Assembly (NCBI RefSeq): GCF_032397745.1
Contig: NZ_CP135921.1
Coordinates: 5,258,501-5,322,500, forward strand
DNA length: 64,000 nucleotides
Direction of reading: 5' to 3'
DNA from: Bradyrhizobium prioriisuperbiae
GTDB taxonomy: Bacteria > Pseudomonadota > Alphaproteobacteria > Rhizobiales > Xanthobacteraceae
Made by a program: the position numbers and the translations under genes. Of this stretch, positions 37,725 to 46,858 are shown one piece after another. Below the pieces are notes generated by a model that saw only the letters and a program-made list of their open reading frames with translations, was not told where the DNA came from and did no database searches. Position 1 is the stretch's first letter; each line of letters begins with the position of its first letter.

Positions 37725-38783
37725 TTACTTCGGAGTGCGCAAAGGTTTTGTGAGGCGATATCCTTTGATTCGTGAAAATCGCCTCAGTACGATGGCCACG
37801 GCGATGGCTCCTGTTACGCACAGCAGGAGATCAATTTCGAACGAAGTCAGTATCAGTGAGGCCGCGGCCAGCGCACCGAGCAGGATATTGAGCACGAATA
37901 CGTCACGCACAACCTGGATGACCTTGAAGCCGTTATCTGTCGCGCGCTGATAGAAGTGGGTCCGGTGCGCCTCCCAGACCTTCTCGCCTCGGGATAGCCG
38001 GAGCGCCAAGGTGATTGTCGCGTCGGCGAGATAGTAGAGCGGCAGCAGCAGTGCTGCGACGAGATGGCCTTGCCCGGCAAGCTGCACCAGGCACCAGGCG
38101 ATCAAAAGACCGATGGGCAGGCTGCCGACGTCCCCCAGGAAAAGCCGCGCGACCGGCCGGTTGAACGGGGCAAAGCCGAGGAGGGCGCCGGCAAGCGCGA
38201 GCGCAAGCGGGACTACGTCGGTGGTCCAGCCGGCGAGAGCGAAGGCCGACAATGCGACCGTCATGGGCAGCATCTCGGCGACCGTCATCCAGTCGAGCCC
38301 GTCCATGAAGTTCACCAGATTGATGAACCAGAGCATTGCGAGCAGCAGCAGGCTGCGTTCGAGCCAGAGCGGGAGAAACGGTGCGATGTGCAACTGGGCC
38401 GGCAGGACAATCAGCGCGGCGGTGACGGCCGCGACCTGCATCGCCAGGCGCGGCAGCACGGGGAGCGGACGCAGATCATCCATCGCACCGACCAGCGCGA
38501 GGAAGATCGCTGCCGCCAGGACAATCGCAAGAGCATATGTGCCGGTGGCATGGGTCCACAGCCCTGCAAATGCAACGGTCAGGACGGTTGCCGCGATGAC
38601 GGCGATGCCGCCGCCTTGTGGCGTCGGTTCGCTATGCGAGGAGCGGGTATTTGGCCGGGCCAGGGCATAGCGGACGAGCAGGGGGCGCAACACGACGATC
38701 AGCGCGGCGCAGAGGACCGCCGAGACAACAGGAATAGCCGCGAGGAGCAGCGGCTGTTGCAAAAGCTGATCGATCGCCATCAT
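37725..38783 (-). CDS. Undecaprenyl-phosphate sugar-1-phosphate transferase (WecA/WbpL-like)
   Basis: A 352-residue polytopic protein of the MraY/WecA family with about ten membrane segments. Conserved cytoplasmic motifs: SSHSEPTPQGGG, MDDLRPLPVLPR, NLVNFMDGLDW, FLGDVGSLPIG and the C-terminal HRTHFYQRATDNG. It starts O-unit assembly by loading HexNAc-1-phosphate on undecaprenyl phosphate. The presence of the CapD-type dehydratase nearby suggests a 6-deoxy-HexNAc donor as for WbpL (inference). Confidence 0.9.
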   Translation of the reverse strand: MMAIDQLLQQPLLLAAIPVVSAVLCAALIVVLRPLLVRYALARPNTRSSHSEPTPQGGGIAVIAATVLTVAFAGLWTHATGTYALAIVLAAAIFLALVGAMDDLRPLPVLPRLAMQVAAVTAALIVLPAQLHIAPFLPLWLERSLLLLAMLWFINLVNFMDGLDWMTVAEMLPMTVALSAFALAGWTTDVVPLALALAGALLGFAPFNRPVARLFLGDVGSLPIGLLIAWCLVQLAGQGHLVAALLLPLYYLADATITLALRLSRGEKVWEAHRTHFYQRATDNGFKVIQVVRDVFVLNILLGALAAASLILTSFEIDLLLCVTGAIAVAIVLRRFSRIKGYRLTKPLRTPK

Positions 38784-38827
38784 GCGGCGTGTCTAGTAAA
38801 TGGTTGGGAGGCTGACAACTGTCGGCG

Positions 38828-40006
38828 TCATCGCGCGATCATGGAGCGATAGAGCTCCAGCGTGGTCTGGCCGATGGCGCGGGCCGACATCTTCTCGGCC
38901 ACGAGCTCGCGGGCGGCGGCACCATAGCGGGCGCGCAGCTCGGGCGATTCGGCCAGCGTGGCGATGGCGTCTGCCAGGGCCGAGGGATCCTCGATGGGGA
39001 CCAGCAGACCCGTGCGATCATGGATGACGATTTCGCGGCAGCCAGGCGCGTCCGTCGATACCATTGGCCGGCCGAAGGCTGCGGCTTCGAGCAGGCTTTT
39101 CGGCAGACCCTCCCGGTGCGAGGGCAGGGCCGCGATATGCGAGCGCTGCCATAGCGAGGCGATGTCGTCGACATGGCCGAGCCAGGTGATGCCGGGTTCG
39201 CGGTTCCAGGCCTGGGCCTCCTGCAGGGACACCGAGGCGGGGTTGGCCGGATCGGGCTCGCCCGCGATGTGGAGATGGATGTCGAGACCGCGCTGCCGTA
39301 ACAGCCGATGCGCCGAGAGCAGCGCCCGGATTCCTTTGTCGGTCAAAAGCCGCCCGGCGAAGCCGACGGTGATCGGCCCCTCCGGCTCAGGCAGCGGCTG
39401 CAATGCGTCGGTATCGACGCCGGATCCGGGGATCAAGGCGAGATGGCCGCCGGAAATCCCGATTTGCTCGAGCGCGGCCTGGTCGTCGGGATTCTGCACC
39501 AGGGTGACCGCGTGCTGGCGGTTCAGCAGGAATTTCAGGGTTGCGGTCATCGCCCGGCGGAAAAATCCGGAGCGGGACTGGCCGCCGGTAAACGTATAGC
39601 CGAGACCGGTCAGCGCATTGACTTGCGGCCGGTTAGCACCCAGCGAGGCCAGCCCGCCGAGCACGCAGCATTGCAGGCCGACATGATGTACGAGCGTCGG
39701 CCCGACGGCCTTCCCGACCCGCCGCAGGGCCAGGATGGTCGACAGCGCCGCCAGCGGCGACAGGCGACCGCGCACGAAGGGGATCGGGTGCAGCGTGAAG
39801 CCGTGGGCGCGGATGGCCTCCGCATCTTCTCCAATGCGGGTGGCGACATGAACGCTGAAGCCGGCCTCACGGGCGGCGCTGGCCATCGGCAACCGGTGCG
39901 ACAGGAAGGCCCAGTCTTCGGAGACGACGTAAAGGATCGAGCCGCGCAGGGGCTGTATTTCGGCTCCGGCGATGAATTGTTGTTGGGGGCGTTCCGCAAA
40001 GGCCAT
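38828..40006 (-). CDS. Glycosyltransferase family 4 protein
   Basis: A 392-residue GT-B enzyme. The N-terminal Rossmann domain begins ILYVVSEDWAFLSHRLPMA. The C-terminal domain has GFAGRLLTDKGI and the E-x7-E region ALPSHREGLPKSLLEAAAFG. The motif arrangement resembles WbpM-cluster transferases of the TuaA/WbpX group that follow WecA-type genes. It lies 44 bp upstream of the WecA-like gene in the same strand and probably adds the second sugar. Confidence 0.9.
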   Translation of the reverse strand: MAFAERPQQQFIAGAEIQPLRGSILYVVSEDWAFLSHRLPMASAAREAGFSVHVATRIGEDAEAIRAHGFTLHPIPFVRGRLSPLAALSTILALRRVGKAVGPTLVHHVGLQCCVLGGLASLGANRPQVNALTGLGYTFTGGQSRSGFFRRAMTATLKFLLNRQHAVTLVQNPDDQAALEQIGISGGHLALIPGSGVDTDALQPLPEPEGPITVGFAGRLLTDKGIRALLSAHRLLRQRGLDIHLHIAGEPDPANPASVSLQEAQAWNREPGITWLGHVDDIASLWQRSHIAALPSHREGLPKSLLEAAAFGRPMVSTDAPGCREIVIHDRTGLLVPIEDPSALADAIATLAESPELRARYGAAARELVAEKMSARAIGQTTLELYRSMIAR

Positions 40007-40033
40007 TTCGGCGCAGTCTATCTATTGCCTGAT

Positions 40034-40078
40034 GAAGTCTTGGACAGTGAAGTCTTGGTTAGTGAAGTCTTGGTCGGG
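40034..40078. repeat. Three tandem 15-bp repeats
   Basis: GAAGTCTTGGACAGT, GAAGTCTTGGTTAGT and GAAGTCTTGGTCGGG lie head to tail just upstream of the minus-strand glycosyltransferase start (40006). A further partial GAAGACTTGAG follows at 40090. They lie in the region where its promoter should be. Confidence 0.8.
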
Positions 40079-40320
40079 GAAGAGGTGATGAAGACTTGAG
40101 CAGCAGCTATCTCATTGCTTTGTCGGTGGAAATTGAAATCGTGTTCACTTTACCAAGAAACATTAAACTGCAACCGACAATTGTAAATGCTTGCTGCGCC
40201 AGCTAAAGCTTCGAACTCGACCTCCCGGATAAGACGGAACGTCGCATTCTCGACCCGATGCGTCTATAGCTGCGCGGACGATAATGATCGACGACCTCTA
40301 AACCATGGACTGTGAGCTGA
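40079..40320. other. Divergent intergenic region before gmd
   Basis: With the repeat at 40034-40078 this makes a 314-bp gap without a gene. It is relatively AT-rich compared with its neighbours, as expected for a promoter region serving gmd and the divergent transferase. It contains the inverted pair TTGTCGGT (40120-40127) and ACCGACAA (40173-40180) 45 bp apart. No clear -35/-10 pair could be assigned. Confidence 0.4.
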
Positions 40321-41412
40321 ATGTCGAAGAAAACCGCTCTGATCACTGGCGTCACCGGACAAGATGGAGCCTATCTGGCGGAGCTCTTGCTCGCCAAGGG
40401 CTACAGCGTGCACGGCATCAAGCGGCGAACGTCGTTGTTCAACACCGATCGCATCGACCACCTCTATCATGACCTCCATGAGAAGGGCCATGATTTCACC
40501 TTGCACCATGGCGACCTGACCGATTCGTCCTGCCTGATCCGCATTGTGCAGCAGGTGCAGCCCGACGAGATCTACAATCTCGCGGCGCAGAGCCATGTTG
40601 CCGTGTCGTTCGAAGAGCCGGAATACACCGCCAACTCGGACGCGCTCGGCCCCCTGCGCCTGCTGGAAGCGATCCGGATCCTGAAGCTGGAGAAGAAGAC
40701 CCGCTTCTACCAGGCATCGACCTCCGAGCTTTACGGGCTGGTGCAGGAGGTTCCGCAGAAGGAAACCACGCCGTTCTATCCGCGCTCGCCCTATGCGGTG
40801 GCCAAGCTCTATGCCTACTGGATCACGGTGAACTATCGCGAAGCCTATGGCCTGTATGCCTGCAACGGCATTCTCTTCAACCACGAATCACCGATCCGCG
40901 GCGAGACTTTCGTGACCCGCAAGATCACCCGCGCACTGGCCCGCATCAAGCTGGGGCTACAGGAGAAGCTCTATCTCGGCAATCTCAACGCGCTGCGCGA
41001 CTGGGGCCACGCGCGTGACTATGTCGAGATGCAGTGGCTCATGCTGCAGCAGGACAAGCCAGAAGATTATGTGATCGCCACCGGTGAACAGCACTCGGTG
41101 CGGGAGTTCGTCGAGCTTGCCGCGAAGGAAGCCGACATCGCGGTGCGCTGGGAAGGAACCGGCATCGACGAGAAGGGGTATGATGCCGCGAGCGGCAAAT
41201 GCATCGTGGAAGTGGATTCGCGTTATTTCCGCCCGGCGGAAGTGGAGACACTGCTCGGTGATCCGTCAAAGGCGAAGCGCAATCTGGGCTGGACGCCCAC
41301 GACATCGTTTGCGCAGCTGGTCACGGAGATGATGCAGGAAGACCTGAAATCCGCGCAGCGCGACGAGCTGGTCAAGCAGCACGGTTTCAAGCATTTCAAC
41401 TACAACGAATAG
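40321..41412 (+). CDS. gmd: GDP-mannose 4,6-dehydratase
   Basis: A 363-residue enzyme that makes GDP-4-keto-6-deoxy-D-mannose, the precursor of fucose, rhamnose or perosamine. The sequence closely follows E. coli Gmd: [15 protein letters not shown], catalytic Thr134 and Glu136 in STSELYG, and Tyr158/Lys162 in [11 protein letters not shown]. Full length. It is followed by a related paralog. Confidence 0.96.
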   Translation: MSKKTALITGVTGQDGAYLAELLLAKGYSVHGIKRRTSLFNTDRIDHLYHDLHEKGHDFTLHHGDLTDSSCLIRIVQQVQPDEIYNLAAQSHVAVSFEEPEYTANSDALGPLRLLEAIRILKLEKKTRFYQASTSELYGLVQEVPQKETTPFYPRSPYAVAKLYAYWITVNYREAYGLYACNGILFNHESPIRGETFVTRKITRALARIKLGLQEKLYLGNLNALRDWGHARDYVEMQWLMLQQDKPEDYVIATGEQHSVREFVELAAKEADIAVRWEGTGIDEKGYDAASGKCIVEVDSRYFRPAEVETLLGDPSKAKRNLGWTPTTSFAQLVTEMMQEDLKSAQRDELVKQHGFKHFNYNE

Positions 41413-41530
41413 AAACAATGACGCCGTACAAACATCACACAAAGCAGGCAGTGCATCGTTTGCGGAGTGCAACCGGGTCACGCTAAACCAGTGAGGGCGG
41501 GGCATAACACGACCGGATGGGGACAATCCG

Positions 41531-42586
41531 TTGGCTAAAACTGCGTTGATTACCGGTGCGAGCGGGCAGGACGGCCGCTATCTGGTCGCTCTGCTTCGCC
41601 GACACGGCTATTTGGTGCACGCGCAATCCCGACGGCCGTCGGCTCCCGGGACGAAGGATGACGGCATTCGCTGGCATCTGGGCGAACTGACCGACGGCGC
41701 GTTCCTGGAATTGCTGATCGCCAGCACCAAGCCGGACGAGATCTACAATCTTGCGGCCGTGTCGCGGCCCATCTTGTCGTGGAAGGCGCCGCGGGAGACC
41801 GCCGAGATCAACGCGTTCCTGCCCCAGGCCATCTGCGAACTGCTGCTCAAGCACAAGCCAGACGCCCGCCTGTTCCAGGCCTCGTCGTCCGATATCTTCG
41901 GTGACGGCTTCAGCGAGCGCCAGGACGAACACACCCACTGCGAGCCGAAATCGCCCTATGGCGTGGCCAAGCTTTATGGCCATCGGATCATCGGCGCCTA
42001 CCGGCAGCAATACGGCCTGCATGCCTGCTCCGGCATCCTGTTCAATCATGAAAGTCCGTATCGTCCGCTGTCGTTCGTTTCGCAGAAGATCGCTTATGCC
42101 GCGGCGGCGGCCTGGTGTGGCGTGCGCGATACCCCTGAACTTGATGAACGGGGCCGGCCGATCCTGCTGGACGGCAAGCTGCTGCTGGGCGACCTCGGCG
42201 TTCGCCGCGATTTCGGCTTCGCCGGCGACTATGCCGAGGTGATGCACATGATCCTGCAACATCCGATGCCCGACGATTACGTGGTCGGTACCGGCGAAAA
42301 TCACTCGATCCAGGAGTTCTGCGAAGTGGCCTTCCACTCGGTCGGTCTCGACTGGACCGATTATGTCAGCGTCGATCCGAAACTCATTCGCAAGACCGAT
42401 AGCCACTACACCCGCGCCAATCCGGACAAGCTGAGGGCGGCCTTCAACTGGCGGCCGAAAGTCGGGTTTGCGGAACTCGTTTCGACCATGGTCCAGGTAC
42501 AGGTCAAACGGGTGCAGGAGGACCTGACGGCACGGTCGTCTGCGCCGCGGCCCGCGTTCGGAAAAGTCGATTCCGGTTTGCCCTAA
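41531..42586 (+). CDS. GDP-mannose dehydratase-like SDR enzyme (divergent gmd paralog)
   Basis: A 351-residue protein clearly related to Gmd (ALITGASGQDGRYLVALL, HGYLVHAQSRR). The catalytic Thr-x-Glu is replaced by Ser119-x-Asp121 (SSSDIFG), while Tyr143 and Lys147 (PYGVAKLYG) are kept. It may be a second dehydratase of altered specificity, or the reductase or epimerase that completes the GDP-deoxyhexose, since no separate fcl/rmd gene is seen. The start is a TTG at 41531, giving the family N-terminus; GGGGA lies upstream. Confidence 0.8.
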   Translation: MAKTALITGASGQDGRYLVALLRRHGYLVHAQSRRPSAPGTKDDGIRWHLGELTDGAFLELLIASTKPDEIYNLAAVSRPILSWKAPRETAEINAFLPQAICELLLKHKPDARLFQASSSDIFGDGFSERQDEHTHCEPKSPYGVAKLYGHRIIGAYRQQYGLHACSGILFNHESPYRPLSFVSQKIAYAAAAAWCGVRDTPELDERGRPILLDGKLLLGDLGVRRDFGFAGDYAEVMHMILQHPMPDDYVVGTGENHSIQEFCEVAFHSVGLDWTDYVSVDPKLIRKTDSHYTRANPDKLRAAFNWRPKVGFAELVSTMVQVQVKRVQEDLTARSSAPRPAFGKVDSGLP

Positions 42587-42694
42587 GAAAAATCCCGCTT
42601 GTCAATATCTTATGCGACGCACCATTTTGAAATCGGTATTCACTTTTTGCGGAATTCGCGCGACGGTGAAGCCTGTTCCCTTGGATAACCCGTC

Positions 42695-43834
42695 TTGATC
42701 CGTGTCCTGCATGCCTACAAGATCTATTTGCCTGACGTGCATGGCGGGATTCCGCACGTCATCGCGACACTGGCGAAGCTGCCGCGGGCTGGGTTCGACG
42801 GTTTGGTGTTGGTTGCCCGCGCGTTCGGCCTGGGGCGGACCTACCGGGTTGACGAGGTGCTGGTGAAGGCGGTGACGTCATTGGGCACGGCCTTTTCCAC
42901 GCCGATGGCGCCGAGTTATCCCTTCGTGTTCGCACGGCAGGCAAGGTTGGTGGACGTGGTGGTCTGCCATGCACCGTTTCCGCTCGCTGACATGGGCGTC
43001 CTGCTTGGCTTTCCCCGGCGGGCCGCGCTGATCGTGCACTGGCATGCGGAAATCATCGGACGCTCGCTGCTGGTCTGGCTGATGACGCCGCTGGTCCGGC
43101 GCACCCTCGCGCGGGCCGATAAGATCATCGTGTCCGATGCGGCCATTGTGGCGAATTCGAAATTCCTGCAGCCGCATGCCCTGAAATGCGTCGTCGTGCC
43201 TTATGGCTGTGACGTCGACTATTGGGGCGCGCTCAGTGAGAGCGAGCAAGCTGTCGTCGACGGCATGAAGGCGCGCTATCCGCGACTCGTGGTCGCCGTC
43301 GGACGTCTTGTCGGCTACAAGGGATATGAGGTTTTTCTGCGCGCCACGCAGGACGTCGACGTCCAGGCCGTAATCGTCGGGGATGGCCCGCTCAAGGCGG
43401 AGCTCGAGAGCCTGGCCGCGCGGCTTGGAATTTCCGGCCGGGTGATGATTCTCGGCGGCCTGCCGCGCGACGAGGTGAAGCAGTATATTCATGCGGCCAG
43501 CGTGCTCGCGTTTCCGTCGGTCACGGATGCCGAGGCGTTCGGTCTCGTGCAACTAGAAGCGATGTCCGCCGGGCGCCCGATCGTGAATACCGCGCTGGGA
43601 ACCGCCGTGCCGCACGTCGCGCGCGATGGGCAGGAGGGGCTGACCGTGCCGCCGAACGATCCGTCGGCGTTCGCACAGGCGCTCGGCAGGCTGCTTGACG
43701 AACCCGAGCTTGCGCGCAAGCTGGGTGACGCTGGGCGTGTGCGCGCGCAGACGGAATATGCTCAGTCGCTGTTTTTGGAGCGAATGCAGACAATTTACAG
43801 GGAGGCCGCCGGTCGGCGGCAGTCGCAAACGTGA
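42695..43834 (+). CDS. Glycosyltransferase family 4 protein
   Basis: A 379-residue GT-B enzyme beginning at a TTG (42695). It has HAYKIYLPDVHGGIPHVI at the N-terminus, VVAVGRLVGYKGYEVFL in the donor domain and the DAEAFGLVQLEAMSAGRP motif with the catalytic Glu pair. Members add mannose or a deoxyhexose from GDP-sugars, consistent with the gmd genes upstream. Its stop overlaps the permease start, placing it in the export operon. Confidence 0.88.
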   Translation: MIRVLHAYKIYLPDVHGGIPHVIATLAKLPRAGFDGLVLVARAFGLGRTYRVDEVLVKAVTSLGTAFSTPMAPSYPFVFARQARLVDVVVCHAPFPLADMGVLLGFPRRAALIVHWHAEIIGRSLLVWLMTPLVRRTLARADKIIVSDAAIVANSKFLQPHALKCVVVPYGCDVDYWGALSESEQAVVDGMKARYPRLVVAVGRLVGYKGYEVFLRATQDVDVQAVIVGDGPLKAELESLAARLGISGRVMILGGLPRDEVKQYIHAASVLAFPSVTDAEAFGLVQLEAMSAGRPIVNTALGTAVPHVARDGQEGLTVPPNDPSAFAQALGRLLDEPELARKLGDAGRVRAQTEYAQSLFLERMQTIYREAAGRRQSQT

Positions 43835-44697
43835 TAGTTTTGTCGAAGCAAGCCCACGACGACGAGCAGCGAGGTGACATGCGGGCGGCCGTGCGGGTGC
43901 AGGGCGGGTATGGGCAGCTGCAGTTAGCGATCCGTGACATCATCGACGGCGCTTTGCTATGGCCGCTCTGGTGCCGGCTGGGCTGGAACGACATCCTGCA
44001 GCGCTATCGCCGATCGCTGCTCGGTCCATTGTGGCTCACGGCCAGCATGGCGATCATGGTGGTCGCACTCGGAATCGTGTACGCGCAAATCTTCAAGATG
44101 GCGCTGCACGATTTCATGCCGTTTCTCTGTGTGGGATTGCTCGTGTGGGGCATTATCAGTTCGGTGCTCACCGAGGCGGGATCGCTGTTCACAGGCGCCG
44201 AATCCTACATCAAGCAGATCCGGCTGCCGTATTCGGTCTACGTCTATCGTTTCATGTGGAGCAAGATCATCATCTTTGCCCATAACTTCGTGATCTATTT
44301 CGGCATCCTGATCTATTTCCAGATCTGGCCGGGCAGTGCCGCACTGTATGCGATTCCCGGATTTCTGCTGATCGTGCTTAACGGCGCGCTGACGAGTATC
44401 TATATCGGCATGGTCTCCGCCCGCTTTCGCGATATTCCGCAGATCATTGCCAGCATTGTCCAGATTCTGTTCTTTCTAACGCCGATCATGTGGAAGCCGG
44501 AGTTGCTGGGGAGCCACTCCGTTCTGATGACGTTCAATCCGTTCTACCACCTGGTCGAGGTGTTTCGGGCGCCGCTGCTGGGGGTGGTGCCATCCGTGGA
44601 AAATTATGTCGCTCTGGGCCTCATCTCCGTCGCGAATTTCATACTGGCGGCAGCCTTCTTGGTGCGCTTCCGGGCGCGGATCTCCTATTGGGTGTGA
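43831..44697 (+). CDS. wzm: O-antigen/polysaccharide ABC exporter permease (Wzm type)
   Basis: A 288-residue ABC-2 type permease with six membrane segments. The N-terminal cytoplasmic amphipathic part leads to RYRRSLLGPLWLTAS, the Wzm signature, and LTPIMWKPELLG precedes the last helices. It exports completed undecaprenyl-linked polysaccharide across the inner membrane. GTG 43831 overlaps the glycosyltransferase stop; ATG 43879 with GAGGTG upstream is an alternative start. Confidence 0.9.
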   Translation: MIVLSKQAHDDEQRGDMRAAVRVQGGYGQLQLAIRDIIDGALLWPLWCRLGWNDILQRYRRSLLGPLWLTASMAIMVVALGIVYAQIFKMALHDFMPFLCVGLLVWGIISSVLTEAGSLFTGAESYIKQIRLPYSVYVYRFMWSKIIIFAHNFVIYFGILIYFQIWPGSAALYAIPGFLLIVLNGALTSIYIGMVSARFRDIPQIIASIVQILFFLTPIMWKPELLGSHSVLMTFNPFYHLVEVFRAPLLGVVPSVENYVALGLISVANFILAAAFLVRFRARISYWV

Positions 44698-44702
44698 CGT
44701 CG

Positions 44703-45461
44703 ATGCCGCAATCCGTACTTACTCTCGATAACGTTAGCGTATCTTTTCCGGTCTATCAGGGCGGGAGCCGCTCGCTGAAGAAAAGCCTATTGTCGCGCAG
44801 TTCCGCGGGACGCATCGCCCGTGATGCCAGTGACCGGATCACGATCGACGCGTTGCGCGAAGTATCATTCTCGCTCGACATTGGCGACAGATTGGCGCTG
44901 ATCGGATCGAACGGGGCGGGCAAGACCACACTCCTGCGCGTGATGGCCGGCATCTACGAACCGGTTGCCGGTACGATAGCGATCCATGGTCGCATTTCGC
45001 CGATGTTCGACATCGGACTGGGCATCGATACCGACCTCAGCGGCTATGACAACATCCAGATGCGTGGCCGGTTGCTCGGACTGTCGTCGCGTGAGATCGA
45101 GAGGCTGCTGCCCGATATCGCCGAATTCACGGAACTGGGCGACTATCTTGACATGCCTGTGCGGACTTATTCGTCGGGCATGGTGCTGCGGCTGACTTTC
45201 GCCGTGGCGACCTGCTTCGAGCCGGAAATCTTGCTGATGGATGAGTGGATTTTAGCCGGCGATGCGAGTTTCATGGTCAAAGCGCAGGCGAGGATCGATT
45301 CGTTCGTCCGCAAGGCCAGCGTCCTGGTGCTGGCATCGCATAATCTCGAGATTTGCCGCAGGTGGTGCAACAAAGGCGTGTGGTTGCAACAAGGCCAGGT
45401 GCAAGCGTTTGGAAAGATTGCAGATGTGATCGAGAGCTTCCGTGCAACGGTGGCATCGTAA
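44703..45461 (+). CDS. wzt: O-antigen/polysaccharide ABC exporter ATPase (Wzt type, short form)
   Basis: A 252-residue ATPase. Walker A GSNGAGKTT follows the gate-helix region, the family motif YDNIQMRGRLLGLS is present, and Walker B reads ILLMDEWILAGD. It ends after the ATPase and short tail. The C-terminal carbohydrate-binding domain of E. coli O9a Wzt, which reads the capped chain end, is absent. Export may therefore be coupled to synthesis in another way. It pairs with wzm 5 bp upstream. Confidence 0.92.
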   Translation: MPQSVLTLDNVSVSFPVYQGGSRSLKKSLLSRSSAGRIARDASDRITIDALREVSFSLDIGDRLALIGSNGAGKTTLLRVMAGIYEPVAGTIAIHGRISPMFDIGLGIDTDLSGYDNIQMRGRLLGLSSREIERLLPDIAEFTELGDYLDMPVRTYSSGMVLRLTFAVATCFEPEILLMDEWILAGDASFMVKAQARIDSFVRKASVLVLASHNLEICRRWCNKGVWLQQGQVQAFGKIADVIESFRATVAS

Positions 45462-45594
45462 AATCTCGAGGCGTCGCGACACCCAGGTCGAATAGGGGCA
45501 TGTATAGTGTCAACCGAGCGGAGCTATTGTGGGTGTCACGCTTGGGACGACACTCCTAAACTAGGCTCCATAGATTTTTGGAATTCAAGGGTCA

Positions 45595-46845
45595 ATGTTC
45601 AACAAGCCTGACAAAATCGAAAATGGGGGCTCCGCCCGCCGCCACGTTCTGATCGCAGGGACCGGTCGAGCTGGAACCAGCTTTCTCGTGAAGTATCTGA
45701 CTGCTCTGGGCCTGGACACCGGCTTTCAGCTAGACCAGAAGTCCGCACCGTGGGACGAAAACGCTAACGCTGGATTGGAGCATCTTTTGCTGGTCCATCC
45801 GGACGCCGAGTTACCTTATGTTTTGAAGTCGCCGTGGGCCGGCGAATACATAGAGCAAATTCTTCAAAGCGGGCGCTTCGTTTTTGACGCAATAATTGTT
45901 CCGATGCGGGATCTCGTCGAAGCCGCGTCGAGCCGAAGCATCATCGAGCATCGCGCAATCCATCAAGGTAACCCCTGGATGGCTGATCGGCTCGATGCGA
46001 CGTGGGAGGTCTTTGGGCACACGCCCGGCGGTGTGATTTATTCACTCAATCCTCTGGATCAAGCGCGATTGCTGGCGATGGGTTTTCATCGGTTGGTGCA
46101 TCGCGCTGCCGAAGCCGGAACTCCACTTATTTTCCCGGTGTTTCCTCGGATGATTGAAGACTGGTCCTACCTCTACCAAACGTTGAAGCCGATTTTGCCG
46201 GCGATCGTGACTATCGAACAAGCAAGAGAGGCTCACTCCCGGACGGCTTCCGAAGCGTTGGTACGCGTGGAAGCGGAAAAAAGAAGTCATGATGAAAGTT
46301 CGGACCCCGATGCCCGCAAGTTGCTGCAACATTCGCAAGGCGCGGAACTAGACATGATCGCTTTACGTCGAGAGCTTCGTCGCGTCAGAGAAGAGAAGAG
46401 GGCCGACGTCGTACGGCTCCAGGCGGAGCTTTCTGAGACCAATGGAAAGCTGGAACAGGTGTGCGTCCAAGAGCGAGAAACGGCCGCTCGCTTGTCGGAG
46501 CGATACGAGGCGCTGGAACAGGTGTGCGTCCAAGAGCGAGAAACAGCCGCTCGCTTGTCGGAGCGATACGAGGCGCTGGAACAGGTGTGCGTCCAAGAGC
46601 GAGAAGCGGCCGCTCGCTTGTCAGAGCAATGCGAGGCGCTGGAACGGGTTCGGAAGGTCTTGGAAGCAACCGAAACTGATTTGCAGCAAGAAGCGGCGAA
46701 GCGAAGAAGCCTGGAAGAGGCCGTTACCGCGCTTCAGGCCGAGAACAAAGCCTTGCGAGATCATGTCCAGAGTCTCGTCAACAGCAGATCATGGAAAATT
46801 ACGTCCCCGCTGCGAAGGCTGGCTTCTCCCCTCAGAGACCGATGA
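45595..46845 (+). CDS. P-loop (sulfotransferase-like) protein with long repeat-containing coiled coil
   Basis: A 416-residue protein with no assigned function. Residues 18-30 carry a P-loop-like IAGTGRAGTSFLV as in sulfotransferases. The following 200 residues keep a mixed alpha/beta pattern (LPYVLKSPWAGEYI, AIIVPMRDLVEA). From about residue 210 to 390 the sequence is highly charged and predicted coiled coil, including three near-identical 21-residue units (LEQVCVQERETAARLSERYEA). The C-terminus NSRSWKITSPLRRL is a motif seen at the ends of rhizobial glycan-assembly proteins, probably membrane-contacting (inference). It lies between the exporter genes and the CDP-sugar module. Confidence 0.75.
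   Translation: MFNKPDKIENGGSARRHVLIAGTGRAGTSFLVKYLTALGLDTGFQLDQKSAPWDENANAGLEHLLLVHPDAELPYVLKSPWAGEYIEQILQSGRFVFDAIIVPMRDLVEAASSRSIIEHRAIHQGNPWMADRLDATWEVFGHTPGGVIYSLNPLDQARLLAMGFHRLVHRAAEAGTPLIFPVFPRMIEDWSYLYQTLKPILPAIVTIEQAREAHSRTASEALVRVEAEKRSHDESSDPDARKLLQHSQGAELDMIALRRELRRVREEKRADVVRLQAELSETNGKLEQVCVQERETAARLSERYEALEQVCVQERETAARLSERYEALEQVCVQEREAAARLSEQCEALERVRKVLEATETDLQQEAAKRRSLEEAVTALQAENKALRDHVQSLVNSRSWKITSPLRRLASPLRDR
46450..46638. repeat. Three tandem 63-bp in-frame repeats
   Basis: Copies begin at 46450, 46513 and 46576. Copies 1 and 2 differ by one silent base; copy 3 differs from copy 1 by four bases. Each encodes 21 residues, equal to three heptads, inside the coiled coil of the P-loop protein. 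A fourth, diverged start (CTGGAACGGGTTCGG) follows at 46639. Confidence 0.95.
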
Positions 46846-46858
46846 GGTAAAGCGTGAC

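Noticed and set aside
40126..40160. Short similarity of GAAATTGAAATCGTGTTCACT to the capD segment that is duplicated at 36226-36317
   Set aside because: Only about 20 bases resemble capD and the flanks do not; too short to call a third vestige.
46450..46638. Regular repeats that could suggest a CRISPR array
   Set aside because: Repeats are contiguous without spacers, in frame and coding within a coiled coil.
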